In this document: piece by piece, positions 19,432 through 29,884 of the stretch
How positions within the stretch are numbered: the first letter of the stretch is position 1
How the letters are laid out: every line of letters starts with the position of its first letter
From: Nonomuraea gerenzanensis
Lineage (GTDB): Bacteria > Actinomycetota > Actinomycetes > Streptosporangiales > Streptosporangiaceae
Direction of reading: 5' to 3'
Length of the DNA stretch: 64,000 nt
NCBI RefSeq assembly: GCF_020215645.1
Contig: NZ_CP084058.1
Span: forward strand, 1,302,001-1,366,000
Translations under genes and position numbers: made by a program
The notes under the pieces: model-generated
What the model saw: the letters and a program-made list of their open reading frames with translations, nothing else
The model's database searches: none
What the model was told of the DNA's origin: nothing

Positions 19432-19899
19432 ATGTGGATCACGTTAGCTGCCGCCTCGGCGATGGCTGTCACCCTGGCCGCCGCCCCCGTCGCATGCGCG
19501 CCCGCCGGCAACAGCACCACCCATCCGGCGGGCGAGCACGGCTGCCAGAACGCCTGGGGCCCGCTCGTGGCCGTCCAGTTCGCGCCGGCCAAGCCGAAGG
19601 TCCGTGCCAGCCTCCGCGTCAAGTGCGACAAGGAGCTCATCACGACGTTCATGGCCAGGATCGCCATCGAGCACAAGGACGGCCTCTTTGCCGACTGGTA
19701 CGAGATCAAGCACGACTACTACGAACAGCTCCCGGGCCTCGCCAGCTCATACACGCTGCTGTCGGATCCCTGCCGCGAGGGCAGCTACCGCGCCAAGGCC
19801 TCGATCACCGGAACCTTCATGAACGGTGAGCCTTTCAAGGTGACAGAGGAGACACCCAGCACGACTGTGGACTGCGAGCACCCGGAGCCGATCACCTGA
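19432..19899 (+). CDS. Small secreted protein of unknown function
   Basis: 155 residues from ATG behind GGAAAGG. A signal peptide (WITLAAASAMAVTLAAAPVACA) precedes a mature part with cysteines in GCQNAW, VKCDKEL, SDPCREG and VDCEHPE, suggesting two disulfides. The cysteine in the signal region lacks a proper lipobox. Codon 5 is the rare TTA. An AT-rich promoter-like stretch lies upstream (about 19320-19395). No family is recognised. Ordinary GC3 use and the good start support a real gene. Confidence 0.65.
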   Translation: MWITLAAASAMAVTLAAAPVACAPAGNSTTHPAGEHGCQNAWGPLVAVQFAPAKPKVRASLRVKCDKELITTFMARIAIEHKDGLFADWYEIKHDYYEQLPGLASSYTLLSDPCREGSYRAKASITGTFMNGEPFKVTEETPSTTVDCEHPEPIT

Positions 19900-20239
19900 A
19901 GGGAGCGGCCGGATCTCCGCCATGGGAGCACGAGATGTGGATCCTGGGATGCGGCGGCACGACGCCGAGCGCCCAGCAACTGGCCGCGTCTGAGTTGGCC
20001 CGCGTGATGTTCACCGTGGCATAAGTGGGCGGAGTCGTGGTCGGATCCGCGTCCCCCGGCCACACTCCCCACCCGTCCTGCCACCAGGCCACCCGCCAGA
20101 GCTGCTCCTCACCCTCCGGCTCCGCGAACCCCTCATCCTCCTCGACAGGCCGCTCCCACCACCACCACCTCCGGCGGCTCGGCCGGTAGTAGAACCGCTG
20201 CTCCCCGCTGTGCCGACGCCGAAGCCCATGACGGAACAT
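19892..20239 (-). CDS. Hypothetical Trp/Arg-rich small protein
   Basis: A 115-codon frame with strong GC3 bias and unusual content: an RRRWWWWERP cluster near residue 25, then an acidic EEDEGFAEPEGEEQLW and WWQDGWGVWPGD. No family is recognised and no clear Shine-Dalgarno is seen. Its end overlaps the convergent secreted-protein gene by 8 nt. It could be a genuine lineage-specific protein; the last 40 residues look less protein-like. Confidence 0.4.
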   Translation of the reverse strand: MFRHGLRRRHSGEQRFYYRPSRRRWWWWERPVEEDEGFAEPEGEEQLWRVAWWQDGWGVWPGDADPTTTPPTYATVNITRANSDAASCWALGVVPPHPRIHISCSHGGDPAAPFR

Positions 20240-20307
20240 GCCCTCAGCATCGCAGACCCGCCCCCGCCCCGTCCCGGGAGAGCCCGATCTCCCCATGGAC
20301 GGGCGGA

Positions 20308-20925
20308 TCAAGGGCCGATGCCGTCCAGGACGGTGCCGACCAGGTCGTCGACGAACTCGGCCGTCGGTTCGGGTGGCGCGGCGACGTCGTACAGGAGCCG
20401 CGCCAGGACCGCCTCGTGGCAGACCCCCGCGATCATCGCCGCGGCAGCGTCGACCTTGGCGCCGGGCGCGAGCCGCCCCAGCTCGACCTCCGCCCGCAGA
20501 TACCCGTGGAGCCGGTCGCGCCAGTCCTCGCCCGGCACGCTGATCGCGGCGAACGCGCTGAGGACCTTCGGCTGGCCGACCAGGCCGGCGAACGCGGGCA
20601 GCACCGCCTTGTGGAAGGCGATGCCGTACACGACGTAGGCCCGCAGGTGCTCCCGGACGGAGCCGGGCGCGCCGGGCCCGGGCAACTCGCCGAGCCCGCG
20701 TCCGACCGTGCGGACGTGGGCGCGCAACGCGAGCGCCAGGAGCTCCTCCTTGTCCGCGAAGTGGTTGTAGAGCACCCCGTCGGCGACGCCCGCCTCCCGG
20801 GCGATCGTGCGGACGGTCAGGCCGGTGGTGCCGTGCTCGGCGATCAGGCGTTCGGCCGTGGCTACCAGGTGATCGCGCAGGCTGAGGTCGCTTCCGCGCA
20901 GGGCCGGGGCTTTTCTCGGTGACAC
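20308..20925 (-). CDS. TetR/AcrR family transcriptional regulator
   Basis: A 205-residue repressor with an N-terminal helix-turn-helix: GTTGLTVRTIAREAGVADGVLYNHFADKEELL (residues about 38-70, with the A-G-V-x-x-G-x-x-Y-x-H-F core). The C-terminal ligand domain is variable. The chosen GTG start (MSPRKAPALRG) lies 26 nt after the methyltransferase stop on the same strand, so the two form an operon. The paired palindromes in front of the methyltransferase are the obvious autoregulatory site. The inducer is unknown. Confidence 0.85.
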   Translation of the reverse strand: MSPRKAPALRGSDLSLRDHLVATAERLIAEHGTTGLTVRTIAREAGVADGVLYNHFADKEELLALALRAHVRTVGRGLGELPGPGAPGSVREHLRAYVVYGIAFHKAVLPAFAGLVGQPKVLSAFAAISVPGEDWRDRLHGYLRAEVELGRLAPGAKVDAAAAMIAGVCHEAVLARLLYDVAAPPEPTAEFVDDLVGTVLDGIGP

Positions 20926-20951
20926 CAGGACACCGTACCGAGAGCGAGGTC

Positions 20952-21782
20952 TCAGCGGTCGGCGCGGACCAGCCAGGCGGTGCCGCGCAGGCGGACCGCG
21001 CCGCCGTCCTCGAAGCTGCGGAACGCCGCCTCCAGGGCCTCGCGCACCGGCGCGGGGTCGGCGCCGGCGAGGTGGTGGCGCACCGGGCCCCAGCCGCTGA
21101 AGAAATCGGCCGCCGCGGCGGCGTTCTCGCCCCAGTTCGCCAGCGCCTCCACGCGCGTCACCGTGACGTTCGCGAAGCCCGCCCGGGTGAGCACCTCGCG
21201 GACGCGGCCCGGGTCGGCGAGGGAGAGCGGGCCCGAGCGGTCCGGTACGGGCGCCGGCCACGAGCTGCCGGGCAGGTGGGCGGCGAGCGTCGCCATGATC
21301 GTGCCCAGGTCCGTGCCGTCCAGGTCGTCCATCGTGACGAACGCGAGGCGGCCACCGGGCCGCAGCGCCCGCGCCACGTTGCCGAACGCGGCGACCGGGT
21401 CGCCGAAGAACATCACGGCGAACCTGCTGATCGCCACGTCGAACGACCCCTCCGGGAAGGGGTGGACCTGGACGTCGCCCTGCTCGAAGGTGACGTTCGC
21501 GACGCTCTCGGCGGCGGCGACGGAGCGGGCCCGCGCCAGCATGGGCTCCGACAGGTCCACTCCCACGGCGTGGCGGGCCTGGCGGGCGGCGAGCCTGGTG
21601 ACCTGGCCGTTGCCGCAGCCGAGGTCGAGGACCCGGTCACCGGCGCCGATCGCGGCGGCGTCCAGCAGCGTCGCGTTGAAGCCGCTGTTCACGGCGTCGT
21701 AGCGGTCGAAGTGCGCGGCCCAGTGCTCGCCCTCGTACCCGTTCCATGCGGCTGCCTGCTCGGTGTTGACGATCGATCCCAT
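20952..21782 (-). CDS. Class I SAM-dependent methyltransferase
   Basis: A 276-residue methyltransferase of the UbiE/Methyltransf_11 type. Motif I is VLDLGCGNGQVTRLAA (about residues 50-65), then GVDLSEPMLARAR and the post-motif FDVAISRFAVMFFGDP. The start is the ATG giving MGSIVNTEQ, behind GGAG; a longer reading would run through the operator. It is the first gene of an operon with the TetR gene. The substrate is unknown; a TetR-paired methyltransferase often modifies a small toxic molecule, but that is only inference. Confidence 0.85.
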   Translation of the reverse strand: MGSIVNTEQAAAWNGYEGEHWAAHFDRYDAVNSGFNATLLDAAAIGAGDRVLDLGCGNGQVTRLAARQARHAVGVDLSEPMLARARSVAAAESVANVTFEQGDVQVHPFPEGSFDVAISRFAVMFFGDPVAAFGNVARALRPGGRLAFVTMDDLDGTDLGTIMATLAAHLPGSSWPAPVPDRSGPLSLADPGRVREVLTRAGFANVTVTRVEALANWGENAAAAADFFSGWGPVRHHLAGADPAPVREALEAAFRSFEDGGAVRLRGTAWLVRADR

Positions 21783-21798
21783 CGGCACTCCAGTCGTG

Positions 21799-21828
21799 AT
21801 GAACAAACGTTCATGAACGTACGTTCAT
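21799..21828. promoter_or_regulatory. Double palindromic operator for the TetR regulator
   Basis: Two overlapping 16-bp sites share an AT: ATGAACAAACGTTCAT and the perfect palindrome ATGAACGTACGTTCAT, starting 17 nt before the methyltransferase ATG. Size and symmetry fit TetR dimers, and two dimers could bind side by side. Confidence 0.75.
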
Positions 21829-22009
21829 CATGTGGCGCGGAGGGGCGGCTCGTCAACCGGGTTAGCAGGGGCGGGCCGTGACAGGAGTCGCCGGGGCCGT
21901 CAGAGACCCACGGCGGAGGGGCTAACCCAACGTAACCATCAGTCACCTTGTGTCATGGCGGGGTGGTGTCGGAGGGTGATAGTCCGTATACCGATCAAGG
22001 AGGTTTCCC

Positions 22010-22252
22010 ATGCAGACGTCCCCCCGCAGGCTCGTCGCCGCCGGAGTGCTCGCCGCTGTGGCCGGGCTGCCGATCCTGCCTGTCCCGGCCGCCCACGCCG
22101 TGGTCGATCCGTCGAAGCTCGCGGTGCTGGACTCGGCCCAGAGAATCGATCCGGTGTTGATGGCCAACTGCGCCACCGGCACGGCCGCCGATCCCGCCGC
22201 TGCCGTGGTGATACCGCCGGAGGTTCCGCTGGTGGGCTGTGCCACGCTCTGA
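22010..22252 (+). CDS. Small secreted protein
   Basis: 80 residues behind an ideal AAGGAGG Shine-Dalgarno. The signal peptide (RRLVAAGVLAAVAGLPILPV) ends in AHA; the mature part is about 50 residues with two cysteines (MANCATG and VGCATL) that could form one disulfide. It is Ala/Val/Pro-rich and no family is recognised. It stands alone between the TetR operator region and a convergent small membrane gene. Confidence 0.75.
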   Translation: MQTSPRRLVAAGVLAAVAGLPILPVPAAHAVVDPSKLAVLDSAQRIDPVLMANCATGTAADPAAAVVIPPEVPLVGCATL

Positions 22253-22273
22253 GCCGGGTGATCGCCGGAGGTC

Positions 22274-22456
22274 TCAGTCGCTCGCCTCGGGGTCGGGCTT
22301 CTTGCCCAGGACGTTCGAGAGCGCGAGCCCGAGGCTGATCGACAGCGCGATGCCCACCGCGAGGTCGGACAGGGCGACGCCGACCGCGATGCCGATGCAG
22401 AGGCCGGCGCCGAGACCGCCGGGCCAGTTCGCGTTGCCGGTGCAGTTCTTCTTCAT
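22274..22456 (-). CDS. Small glycine-rich membrane protein
   Basis: 60 residues. Two hydrophobic stretches are built of glycine-zipper-like repeats (GLGAGLCIGIAVGVAL and VGIALSISLGLALSNVL), ending in a charged tail KKPDPEASD. Such short GxxxG proteins are common in actinobacteria and have no assigned role. The Shine-Dalgarno is weak. It converges on the small secreted-protein gene with 21 nt between stops. Confidence 0.65.
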   Translation of the reverse strand: MKKNCTGNANWPGGLGAGLCIGIAVGVALSDLAVGIALSISLGLALSNVLGKKPDPEASD

Positions 22457-22554
22457 GCGTCGATGATCGCGGGTGGCGGGTTCCTGGCAGTAGACACCGG
22501 TCTCACCTGTCAGAGATGACGTTTGTCAGCAGCCCGCCACCCGGTCACGCTCCC

Positions 22555-22941
22555 CTACTCCTCGACGACCTCCAGCCCGTTGCCGTCCGGGTCCCGCAGG
22601 CTGAACATCGGCGGCACCCCCGGCCACTGCAGCAGCTCGTCCACCTGCACCCCGCGCTCCGCCAGCTCCTTGTGCAGCCTCGCCGCGTCCGCGACGGTCA
22701 GGCGGATGCCCGTCCGCACCCCGGCCTCCGCGTCCGAGCCGGCCGGGACGAGGGCGATCGTGGTCGCGGCCCCCGCCGGCGCCACCTCGATCCACCGCCC
22801 GCCGAGCTGCTCGACCGGGGCGTCCAGGCGCTTGTCCAGGCCCAGCACGTCCACATAGAAGGCGACGGCGCGGTCCTGGTCGGTGACCGGGACGCCGACC
22901 GTCCTGATGCCGGTGATCGCGGTGTTGGCTTGCTCGCCCAT
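22555..22941 (-). CDS. VOC (glyoxalase/bleomycin resistance) superfamily protein
   Basis: 128 residues with two beta-alpha-beta-beta-beta repeats: VGVPVTDQDRAVAFYVDVLG at the start and MFSLRDPDGNGLEVVEE at the end, with the terminal glutamate as a likely metal ligand. The ATG follows AGGAGG. Such single-domain VOC proteins include metal-dependent lyases and dioxygenases as well as binding proteins; this one cannot be assigned further. It is a single gene upstream, in transcription order, of nothing obviously related. Confidence 0.85.
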   Translation of the reverse strand: MGEQANTAITGIRTVGVPVTDQDRAVAFYVDVLGLDKRLDAPVEQLGGRWIEVAPAGAATTIALVPAGSDAEAGVRTGIRLTVADAARLHKELAERGVQVDELLQWPGVPPMFSLRDPDGNGLEVVEE

Positions 22942-23032
22942 TTCGGGCCTCCTGTCGTCGAGTCTCGGCGGTTGGACCCGCGGGGGCCGGGAAACTCATC
23001 GGTGGGCAGGAGCCCCGTGGAAAGGGGATCGG

Positions 23033-23473
23033 TCAGCGGCGGTCGTCGTAGCCCGGGTCGACGGTCTCGGGGGCCAGGCCCAGGAGCGTGGCCACCTGCT
23101 CCACCACCGTGTCGTGGACCATCGCTCCCAGCGTGTCCCTGTCTCTGGCCCTGGCCTCCAGTGGCCGGCGGTACACCACGACGGAGGCGGGCGTCTGGCC
23201 GGTGGCCGCGTCGGCGCGGCCGAAGGGGATCGGGTCGGAGTTGAGCCGGGGGCCGTCTCCCAGCTCGCTCAGCGGCGGGACGTCCTCCACCGCGAACTCC
23301 ACCGCCGACAACTGCCGCTCCCAGCGGGGCCTGAGGCGATCGACCGCGTCGAGCACCAGGTCGTCGAAGCGCTCGCTGCGGGACTTGGCCATGGGGACGT
23401 GGGAGGGGGCGAGCGGGCCGCGGAGGCCGCGACCGTGGCGATCGCGCCGTCGGGGACCGCGCTTGTGAGTCAC
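23033..23473 (-). CDS. Metallopeptidase-family protein (zincin-like, PF06262 type) lacking HExxH
   Basis: 146 residues from GTG. The N-terminus RRRDRHGRGLRGPLAP is the conserved lead of this actinobacterial family. Where zincin relatives carry HExxH, this protein reads VHDTVVEQVATLLG, so the zinc-binding glutamate/histidine pair is missing and peptidase activity is doubtful. The body (VEFAVEDVPPLSELG, VVYRRPLEARARD) is otherwise typical. It is divergent from the DUF3499 gene, an arrangement conserved near manB in actinobacteria. The function is unknown. Confidence 0.75.
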   Translation of the reverse strand: MTHKRGPRRRDRHGRGLRGPLAPSHVPMAKSRSERFDDLVLDAVDRLRPRWERQLSAVEFAVEDVPPLSELGDGPRLNSDPIPFGRADAATGQTPASVVVYRRPLEARARDRDTLGAMVHDTVVEQVATLLGLAPETVDPGYDDRR

Positions 23474-23715
23474 GGGTGCAAGTGTACGGGGCCACTTCCG
23501 CGAACCTCGGGAGCACCGCGGGAAGATCGAGCCGGGGCGGAGGATTGGGCTGGTCACGTGATGGGGAGGCCCGGAAGGACGACGCCGGGGCAACGTGAGG
23601 AGGGTTCAGGGCATGTGGGTGGAAACGCTGCGACAGGTGTCCGAATTGTGGCGACACGCTCGTTAAGAGCGCTCAGGTAGTGGCGCCTCGCACTCTTACC
23701 AGATACGGTCCCTCC

Positions 23716-24084
23716 GTGAGCCCCGTCCGACGCTGTTCCCGCACAGCCTGCAGCCAGCCTGCCGTCTTCACGCTCACGTACGTATACGCCGACTCGACCG
23801 CTGTTCTCGGCCCTCTGGCGACGTACGCGGAGCCACACTGCTATGACCTGTGCGCCGAACACGCCGAGCGGCTGACCGCCCCCCGCGGCTGGGAGGTGGT
23901 GCGGCTGCCGACGGACGGCGCCTCGCCCAGCTCCGACGATCTCGAAGCGCTGGCCAATGCGGTCAGGGAGGCCGCCCGGCCCACGTCGCCCGGTGGAGGT
24001 GAGCCGGTCGGCCAGGGCGTCGAGGTGAGCCGTCGCGGGCACCTGCGTGTTCTGAGATCGGCCCAGCAGCACCGCGACCGGTAG
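23716..24084 (+). CDS. DUF3499 family protein
   Basis: 122 residues. The family signature is complete: a Cys motif RRCSRTACSQPAVFTLTYVY, then ADSTAVLGPLATYAEPHCYD, then CAEHAERLTAPRGWEVVRL. The four cysteines and nearby histidines suggest a small zinc site. GTG was chosen because family members begin with MSPVRRCSR. It lies 44 nt upstream of manB and is probably in the same operon. The family is actinobacteria-specific, adjacent to manB, with no known function. Confidence 0.88.
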   Translation: MSPVRRCSRTACSQPAVFTLTYVYADSTAVLGPLATYAEPHCYDLCAEHAERLTAPRGWEVVRLPTDGASPSSDDLEALANAVREAARPTSPGGGEPVGQGVEVSRRGHLRVLRSAQQHRDR

Positions 24085-24128
24085 GCTCGTCCTGTACGGC
24101 GGAAACGACCTAGGGGCGGAGCTGGAGA

Positions 24129-25478
24129 GTGGGCGACCTCGCCAAGATCTTCAAAGCGTACGACGTTCGCGGGGTGGTGCCCGACGAGCTGGACGAGCCT
24201 ACCGCCGAGGCCGTGGGGGCGGCGTTCGTCGAGGTGACAGGGGCTGAGTCGGTGGTGGTCGCGCACGACATGCGCGAGTCGTCCCCGCTGCTGGCCGAGG
24301 CGTTCATCAGGGGCGCCCGCTCGCGCCGTGCCGACGTGGTGCACGCCGGGCTGGGCTCGACCGACCTGCTCTACTACGCCAGCGGCAGCCTGGGGCTGCC
24401 CGGGGTGATGTTCACCGCCAGCCACAATCCGGCCCGCTACAACGGCATGAAGATGTGCCGGTCGGGCGCGGTGCCGATCGGCGGCGACACGGGGCTCACG
24501 GAAATCCGCGACAGGGCGGCGGAGCTGGTCGGGGTGACGGCCACGCCCAGCGGATCGCTGATCGAGAAGGACCTGCTCCAGGGCTATGCCGACCATCTGC
24601 GCGGGCTGGTGGACCTGAGCGGCATCAGGCCGCTGAAGGTGGTCGTCGACGCGGGCAACGGCATGGGCGGCCACACCGTGCCCGCCGTGTTCGAGGGCCT
24701 GCCGATCGAGCTGACGCCCCTGTACTTCGAGCTCGACGGCTCCTTCCCCAACCACGAGGCCAACCCGCTGGAGCCCGGCAACCTGGTGGACCTGCAGCGG
24801 GCGGTCCTCGACAGCGGCGCCGACCTCGGGCTCGCCTTCGACGGCGACGCCGACCGGTGCTGGGTGATCGACGAGCGGGGCGAGTCGGTGTCCCCGTCGG
24901 CGATCACGGCCCTGGTCGCGGTGCGCGAGCTGGCCAAGTATCCCGGTGCGACGATCATCCACAACCTGATCACGTCCCTCGGCGTGCCGGAGATCGTGCG
25001 CGAGCACGGCGGCGTGCCGGTGCGCACGCGGGTGGGGCACTCCTTCATCAAGGCCGAGATGGCCAGGTCGGGCGCGGTGTTCGGCGGCGAGCACTCGGCC
25101 CACTACTACTTCAGGGACTTCTGGTTCGCCGACTCCGGGATGCTGGCCGCCATGCACGTGCTGGCCGCGCTGGGTGAGCAGGAGCGGCCGCTGTCGCAGG
25201 TCGTCGGGGCCTACGCGCGCTACCACGCCTCCGGCGAGGTCAACAGCGAGGTGTCCGACCAGGCGGAGGCGCTGCGGCGGGTGCGGGAGGCGTTCGCCGG
25301 GCGCGGGGAGTTCGACGAGCTCGACGGGCTGACCGTGAGCGGGCCCGACTGGTGGTTCAATCTGCGGCCGTCCAACACCGAGCCGCTGCTCAGGCTGAAC
25401 GCCGAGGCGGCCGACGAGAGCAAGATGACGGCGATCAGGGACGAAGTCCTCGCCATTGTGGGAAAGGTGTCAGAGTGA
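24129..25478 (+). CDS. manB: Phosphomannomutase/phosphoglucomutase
   Basis: 449 residues. It interconverts mannose 6-phosphate and mannose 1-phosphate, feeding GDP-mannose synthesis. The catalytic phosphoserine is S98 in [12 protein letters not shown]; the metal loop is [13 protein letters not shown]; the sugar loop is [12 protein letters not shown]; and the C-terminal phosphate loop is [12 protein letters not shown]. All four active-site loops are intact. GTG start with GGAG upstream. The stop overlaps the next GTG start (GTGA), and a third gene follows in the same way, giving a tight three-gene unit. Confidence 0.94.
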   Translation: MGDLAKIFKAYDVRGVVPDELDEPTAEAVGAAFVEVTGAESVVVAHDMRESSPLLAEAFIRGARSRRADVVHAGLGSTDLLYYASGSLGLPGVMFTASHNPARYNGMKMCRSGAVPIGGDTGLTEIRDRAAELVGVTATPSGSLIEKDLLQGYADHLRGLVDLSGIRPLKVVVDAGNGMGGHTVPAVFEGLPIELTPLYFELDGSFPNHEANPLEPGNLVDLQRAVLDSGADLGLAFDGDADRCWVIDERGESVSPSAITALVAVRELAKYPGATIIHNLITSLGVPEIVREHGGVPVRTRVGHSFIKAEMARSGAVFGGEHSAHYYFRDFWFADSGMLAAMHVLAALGEQERPLSQVVGAYARYHASGEVNSEVSDQAEALRRVREAFAGRGEFDELDGLTVSGPDWWFNLRPSNTEPLLRLNAEAADESKMTAIRDEVLAIVGKVSE

Positions 25479-25642
25479 AGATCGACGACTGGCTGCTGGA
25501 GATCCTCGCCTGCCCGGCGTGCAAGGCCCCGCTGCGGGCCGAGAACGAGGCGGAGGAGCTCGTCTGCACCGGCTGCGGCCTGATCTACCCGGTCCGGGAT
25601 GACATTCCCGTCCTGCTCGTCGATGAGGCCAGGAAGCCGTGA
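25475..25642 (+). CDS. Trm112/UPF0434-like zinc-ribbon protein
   Basis: 55 residues with two Cys pairs (ACPACK and CTGCGLIYP) forming a small zinc ribbon, the hallmark of Trm112-like proteins. Eukaryotic and archaeal Trm112 activates methyltransferases; the bacterial role is less clear. GTG overlaps the manB stop by 4 nt and its own stop overlaps the following GTG by 4 nt, so it is wedged between two mannose-metabolism genes. Confidence 0.88.
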   Translation: MKIDDWLLEILACPACKAPLRAENEAEELVCTGCGLIYPVRDDIPVLLVDEARKP

Positions 25643-26745
25643 CCTGGGAGCCGGAGCGGCTTGACGACCAGCGTCACCTCGGTGAGGGCGATCCTGGCGG
25701 CATGCTCCCGGCCGTCGCGGCCTCCGCGGCGCACGTACGCACCGGTTACCGCAGCGCCGTCGAGGCCCGCGTCGACCGCCTGGCCGACGGCGGGCGCCCG
25801 CGCGCCATCGTGGTCGCGGGCATGGGCGCCTCCGGTGTCGCCGGTGACATCCTGGCGGCGGTCGTCGGCAACGGCGCGCCGCTGCCGATCGTGACCCTGC
25901 GCTCCTACCAGCTCCCCGGCTGGGTGGGCGCCACGGACCTGGTCGTCGCCGTCTCAGGCTCGGGCGAGACCGAGGAGACGCTGGCCGTCGCCACGCAGGC
26001 GGTGCGGCGCGGCTGCACGCTGCTCGGCGTCGGCGCCCCCGGCTCGCCGCTGGAGGCCATCGCCACACAGGCTTCGGCCGTCTACGTGCCGGTGCCGGTC
26101 ACCGGCCAGTCCAGGGCCAACCTGTGGTTGCTGGCCATGCCGCCGATCGTGGCGGCGGCGGCGCTGCGGCTGGTGTCGGTGGACGCCGACCTGGTCGAGC
26201 GGGTGGCCAGGCTGCTGGAGGACCTGGCGCACCGGTGCCGGCCGTCGAGCGAGTCGTTCATCAATCCGGGCAAATCGCTCGCGATGGACCTGGCCGAGAG
26301 TGTGCCGGTGATCTGGGGGTCGTCGCAGGTGGCGGCCGTGGCGGCGTACCGGCTGGGGTGCCAGCTCGGTGCGAACGCGAAGTATCCCGCGATCCACGGC
26401 GAGCTGCCCGAGGCCGGCCACCATCAGGTGGCGGCCCTCGACGGGCCGATGGCCGAGCGCGACATCTTCGCCGACACGGCGAGCCGCACGCTGCGGCTCG
26501 TGATCCTGCGCGACGCCGAGGAGCACCCGCAGGTGACGCGGCGGCGCGAGGCGTCGCTGCGGCTGGCGCGCGAGCGCGACGTGCCAGTCACCGAGCTGGC
26601 GGCCGAGGGTGTGCATCCGCTGGAGCGGCTGGCGAGTCTCATCGGGATCGGCGACTTCGCGAGCACGTATCTGGCGTTGGGTTATGACATCGATCCGACC
26701 CCTGTGTCAGCGATCACTGAGGTAAAGGCAAGAATTTCCCCATAG
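25639..26745 (+). CDS. SIS-domain phosphoglucose/phosphomannose isomerase-like protein
   Basis: 368 residues with a double SIS fold: [19 protein letters not shown] (about residues 55-73) and [20 protein letters not shown] hold the sugar-phosphate loop. The C-terminal half has [20 protein letters not shown], as in the bifunctional PGI/PMI family. It would supply mannose 6-phosphate to the phosphomannomutase two genes upstream. The GTG start is coupled by a 4-nt overlap. The mycobacterial counterpart in this position is often annotated TobH-like. Confidence 0.85.
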   Translation: MTWEPERLDDQRHLGEGDPGGMLPAVAASAAHVRTGYRSAVEARVDRLADGGRPRAIVVAGMGASGVAGDILAAVVGNGAPLPIVTLRSYQLPGWVGATDLVVAVSGSGETEETLAVATQAVRRGCTLLGVGAPGSPLEAIATQASAVYVPVPVTGQSRANLWLLAMPPIVAAAALRLVSVDADLVERVARLLEDLAHRCRPSSESFINPGKSLAMDLAESVPVIWGSSQVAAVAAYRLGCQLGANAKYPAIHGELPEAGHHQVAALDGPMAERDIFADTASRTLRLVILRDAEEHPQVTRRREASLRLARERDVPVTELAAEGVHPLERLASLIGIGDFASTYLALGYDIDPTPVSAITEVKARISP

Positions 26746-26794
26746 GATCCCCTATCAGGCCTTTGTAAGTGATCTTCATGACTGGAGAAGACCG

Positions 26795-27727
26795 GTGAGC
26801 GCGAGCGGCGGAACCAAAGCGATCATTGCGGCATTGACCGCGAACTTGGCAATTGCCGTGGCGAAATTCGTGGCCGCGGCTTTCACCGGGTCCTCCTCGA
26901 TGCTGGCGGAAGGCATTCACTCGGTCGCCGACTCGGGCAACCAGGTGCTGCTGCTGGTGGGCGGCAAGCGGGCGGCCCGCGCCAGCACCAAGGAGCACCC
27001 GTTCGGATACGGCCGCGAGCGTTATTTCTACGCCTTCGTGGTGGCCGTGGTGCTGTTCACGATCGGCGCCGTGTTCTCGATCTACGAGGGCGTGCACAAG
27101 ATCCAGGAAGGGCATCCGGTCGAGCAGCCCATCTGGGCGTTCGGGGTGCTGATCTTCGCGATCATCGCCGAGACGTTCTCGTTCCGTACGGCGATCAAGG
27201 AGTCGAACGCGGTCCGGGGCAACCAGTCGTGGTGGGCGTTCATCCGGCGCTCGAAGTCGCCCGAGCTGCCCGTCATCCTGCTGGAGGACCTGGGCGCGCT
27301 GCTCGGCCTGATCTTCGCGCTGTTCGGCGTGACCATGGCGGTCATCACCGGCGACGGCGTCTGGGACGGCATCGGCACCCTGATGATCGGTGTGCTGCTG
27401 GCGGTGATCGCGGTCGTGCTGGCCATCGAGACCAAGTCGCTGCTCGTCGGCGAGGGTGCCGCGCCCGAGGCGGAGGCGCGGATCCGGGCCGCGCTCGAAA
27501 GTGCCCCTGAGGTGTCGCGCGTCATCCACATGCGCACGCTGCACCTGGGGCCGGAGGAACTGCTGGTGGCCGCGAAGATCGCGGTGGAGCACAACGACAC
27601 GGCGGCCGAGGTGGCGCACGGCATCGACGAGGCCGAGCGGCGGATCAGGGAGGCCGAGCCGATCGCCCGGGTGATCTACCTGGAGCCGGACCTCGACCGC
27701 CTCAGGAGCACCTCGGCCTCCAGCTGA
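26795..27727 (+). CDS. Cation diffusion facilitator family transporter
   Basis: 310 residues with about six helices. The zinc/iron-type site is visible as H42 and D46 of helix II (EGIHSVADSGNQ) and the acidic LLEDLGALLG of helix V. The loop HPFGYGRERYFYAF is classic for CDF proteins. The C-terminal cytosolic ferredoxin-like domain (about 220-305) ends LEPDLDRLR. GTG behind GGAGAAG, 49 nt after the isomerase, possibly in the same transcript. The substrate metal is not decided by sequence. Confidence 0.88.
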   Translation: MSASGGTKAIIAALTANLAIAVAKFVAAAFTGSSSMLAEGIHSVADSGNQVLLLVGGKRAARASTKEHPFGYGRERYFYAFVVAVVLFTIGAVFSIYEGVHKIQEGHPVEQPIWAFGVLIFAIIAETFSFRTAIKESNAVRGNQSWWAFIRRSKSPELPVILLEDLGALLGLIFALFGVTMAVITGDGVWDGIGTLMIGVLLAVIAVVLAIETKSLLVGEGAAPEAEARIRAALESAPEVSRVIHMRTLHLGPEELLVAAKIAVEHNDTAAEVAHGIDEAERRIREAEPIARVIYLEPDLDRLRSTSASS

Positions 27728-27756
27728 CGAACCCTGAGGTGGGCGGCGGCTCAACC

Positions 27757-27809
27757 GCCGCCCCCTCCGCGGGCGCCGTCAAGGGCCGCCCCCTCCGCGG
27801 GCGCCGTCA
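27757..27809. repeat. 25-bp direct repeats beyond the merR gene end
   Basis: Two identical 25-bp copies, 28 bp apart, each contain GCGGGCGCCGT; the same 11-mer occurs a third time (27826-27836) as the last codons of the merR gene. In the copies the stop codon is altered. Confidence 0.8.
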
Positions 27810-27822
27810 GCGGCAGCCCATC

Positions 27823-29698
<1,876 letters not shown>

Positions 29699-29709
29699 TT
29701 TCTGGAAGC

Positions 29710-29740
29710 AGCTCCGGGAGGCTGATCGCCTCTCGGAGCT
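29710..29740 (+). terminator. Rho-independent terminator after ahcY
   Basis: A 13-bp stem AGCTCCGGGAGGC / GCCTCTCGGAGCT with one G-U pair and loop TGATC. The downstream tract has only three Ts. Confidence 0.75.
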
Positions 29741-29884
29741 CTCCGTTTCCGATCTTCTACGGCGGGCCGGGTCACCCGCACGCGCCGACGCCACCTCCGT
29801 CCGTCATGGCCGGTCGTGAAGGCTCACGGGCCGGGCGCCGTGACGAGCGTGACCTTGGCCGGCTCCTTCGGTTTAAGGTTGGCC

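Noticed and set aside
19934..20023. 29-residue ORF (start MWILGCGG) with GGGAG upstream
   Set aside because: Very short and antisense to the longer Trp/Arg-rich frame. Both have high GC3, so neither can be decided by eye; the longer one was listed.
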